Assembly: GCA_017621035.1 (NCBI GenBank)
Contig: JAGATY010000017.1
Location: 1 to 50,466, forward strand
Reading direction: 5' to 3'
DNA length: 50,466 bases
Source of the DNA: Bacteroides sp.
GTDB lineage: Bacteria; Bacteroidota; Bacteroidia; Bacteroidales; Bacteroidaceae
Shown: positions 49,775 to 50,466 of the stretch, piece by piece
How the letters are laid out: every line of letters starts with the position of its first letter
Position numbering within the stretch: position 1 is the stretch's first letter
Notes under the pieces: model-generated
The model's input: only the letters and a program-made list of their open reading frames with translations
What the model was told of the DNA's origin: nothing
Databases searched by the model: none
Translations under genes and position numbers: made by a program

Positions 49775-50218
49775 TTAGAGCGTCCGATACTCTTTCCGGG
49801 CATCGAAACAAGGACAGGACTTTCTAATGTACGGACTGAGCTGGCGATGTCCCAGAATGCGGGCGTGAGGATAATCAACCTTCAGTTGACGCAACAAATC
49901 CATCAATGCACATTTCTGTGCCCAGGTTCGTGTGTCAGCAGGAGTTCCGGTTTCGTCCAAACCACCCTCATAACAGACGGCTATACTCTTATCGTTCCAG
50001 CCGACGGCATGAGCACCCATCTGATGAACCGGACGACAGACGTGTATCTCGCCATCACGTGTAATGTAGAAATGATAACCGATACCTGCAAAGCCACGTT
50101 GCTTATGTGAGCGTTCCAATGCTTCCAACGGAAAATCCCGATCACAGCGTGTGGCACTGCAGTGAACTACCAGGAGGTTCACCTCCCGATAGTTCTGATA
50201 GAAACTGCCTATTTTCAT
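49775..50218 (-). CDS. N-acetylmuramoyl-L-alanine amidase, T7-lysozyme type
   Basis: A 147-residue amidase_2 protein that would cut the bond between MurNAc and L-Ala in peptidoglycan. Zinc ligands are visible: His in LLVVHCSATRCD (about residue 19), His in ILGHRQLSP, and Cys in KSCPCFDARKEY. HFYITRDGEIHVCRPVHQMG, followed by AHAVGWNDKSIAVCYEGG, is typical of the T7-lysozyme group. There is no signal peptide, as in phage-derived members. It overlaps the upstream small ORF by 4 bp, so they form one operon. Confidence 0.92.
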   Translation of the reverse strand: MKIGSFYQNYREVNLLVVHCSATRCDRDFPLEALERSHKQRGFAGIGYHFYITRDGEIHVCRPVHQMGAHAVGWNDKSIAVCYEGGLDETGTPADTRTWAQKCALMDLLRQLKVDYPHARILGHRQLSPYIRKSCPCFDARKEYRTL

Positions 50219-50343
50219 AAAATTTTACATGCTTCTAGGCCTAGTGCACCCGCTAAGGCGGAAGCTGCAGCAATAAGTACTTTGATAATGATACTCCAGG
50301 CACTGGGTTTCGATTTCTGATTTTGTTTTTGTTCTGTTACCAT
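50215..50343 (-). CDS. Smalltalk-type 42-residue membrane protein
   Basis: Starting at the ATG at 50343, this 42-residue ORF reads MVTEQKQNQKSKPSAWSIII, then KVLIAAASALAGALGLEACK and IL. It has a polar basic head and one hydrophobic segment (about residues 17-36) with a late Cys. Short proteins of this type, called smalltalk proteins in Bacteroidetes annotations, are commonly found directly before this amidase type, which matches the 4-bp ATGA overlap here. A hole-forming or anchoring role for the signal-less amidase is conceivable but unproven. Confidence 0.75.
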   Translation of the reverse strand: MVTEQKQNQKSKPSAWSIIIKVLIAAASALAGALGLEACKIL

Positions 50344-50361
50344 GATAAAAAAGTTAATTTA

Positions 50362-50466
50362 AAATGAAGAATGAAGAATGATGAATGAAGAATGAAGAAT
50401 AAAGAATAAAGAATAAAGAATGATGAATTCAACTTTCATCTTTCAACTATCAACTATCAATTATCA
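50362..50466. repeat. GAAGAATGAAGAAT low-complexity tract
   Basis: The end of the window is a loose repetition of GAAGAATGA and AATAAAGAA words, followed by CAACTATCAACTATCAATTA. No gene is visible; the upstream gene of the amidase operon may lie beyond the edge. Confidence 0.6.

Noticed and set aside
49775-50343. Prophage lysis module
   Set aside because: No capsid, tail, integrase or replication genes lie in the window; the pair is known as an ordinary Bacteroides chromosomal arrangement.

Overview
The window looks like a chromosomal segment from a gut-type Bacteroidaceae (Bacteroides or Phocaeicola-like). Evidence seen directly: at least twenty TAnnTTTG -7 boxes placed just upstream of genes, several with a TTTG -33 box 19-21 bp before; weak or absent Shine-Dalgarno sequences; and typical Bacteroidales families (type III glutamine synthetase, DUF5686, DUF5063, DUF5687, BACON-GH13 lipoprotein, HU-HIG-like protein, small 'smalltalk' protein with a T7-lysozyme-type amidase). 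I could not run any search, so names rest on motif reading.

Layout. 0.4-5.5 kb (+): small winged-helix protein, rplU-rpmA, an NfnA/NfnB-like fused flavoprotein, serS. 5.5-6.1 kb: terminators, a rod-shaped small RNA on the minus strand that I read as 6S-like, and a dispersed repeat. 6.1-10.1 kb (-): PIG-L deacetylase; then an operon nitroreductase - membrane protein - DUF2520 dehydrogenase - KdsC-like phosphatase - Maf. 10.3-11.7 kb (+): an internally deleted DUF4062/HTH remnant and a FemAB/GNAT-like protein. 11.8-14.8 kb (-): secreted GH13 amylase. 15.3-16.1 kb (+): MazG. 16.2-23.9 kb (-): Spy-like protein, small membrane protein, ECF sigma factor, a tiny sorting-domain-like protein, ribonuclease Z, ribosomal protein S1, DUF5686. 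24.0-27.3 kb (+): glnN and a Crp/Fnr regulator. 27.3-31.5 kb (-): trxB, LolA-like protein, FtsK. 32.0-37.6 kb (+): DUF5063, a 3'-5' exonuclease, an rRNA methyltransferase, a nucleoside permease-like MFS, a bifunctional nuclease, RsmE. 38.0-39.9 kb (-): SLC13 permease. 40.3-49.6 kb (+): HU-like protein, miaA, lipid kinase, kdsA, M16 protease, a two-gene ABC exporter, NlpC/P60 lipoprotein. 49.8-50.3 kb (-): amidase and smalltalk protein.

Most genes are housekeeping: translation (rplU, rpmA, serS, rpsA, miaA, rsmE, rRNA methyltransferase), nucleotide and RNA surveillance (Maf, MazG, RNase Z), Kdo synthesis (KdsA and a KdsC-like phosphatase), envelope and cell division (FtsK, LolA-like, M16, NlpC/P60), redox and nitrogen (NfnAB-like, TrxB, GlnN).

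The unusual content is intergenic. Ten intergenic regions carry short arrays whose unit length is almost always 22, 23 or 24 bp. The core word differs from locus to locus and in most loci is palindromic or partly so. Two of these arrays sit in longer dispersed elements present twice, in opposite orientation; one pair differs by exactly two 22-bp units (44 bp). I regard this fixed-period array family as the best candidate here for an undescribed system. Other repeats include a GC-rich double-hairpin element lying in frame inside the NfnAB-like gene, an inverted pair of GC-rich elements at 37.6-38.0 kb, and a 180-bp near-perfect hairpin at 49.6-49.8 kb with partial relatives at 6.0 and 15.0 kb.
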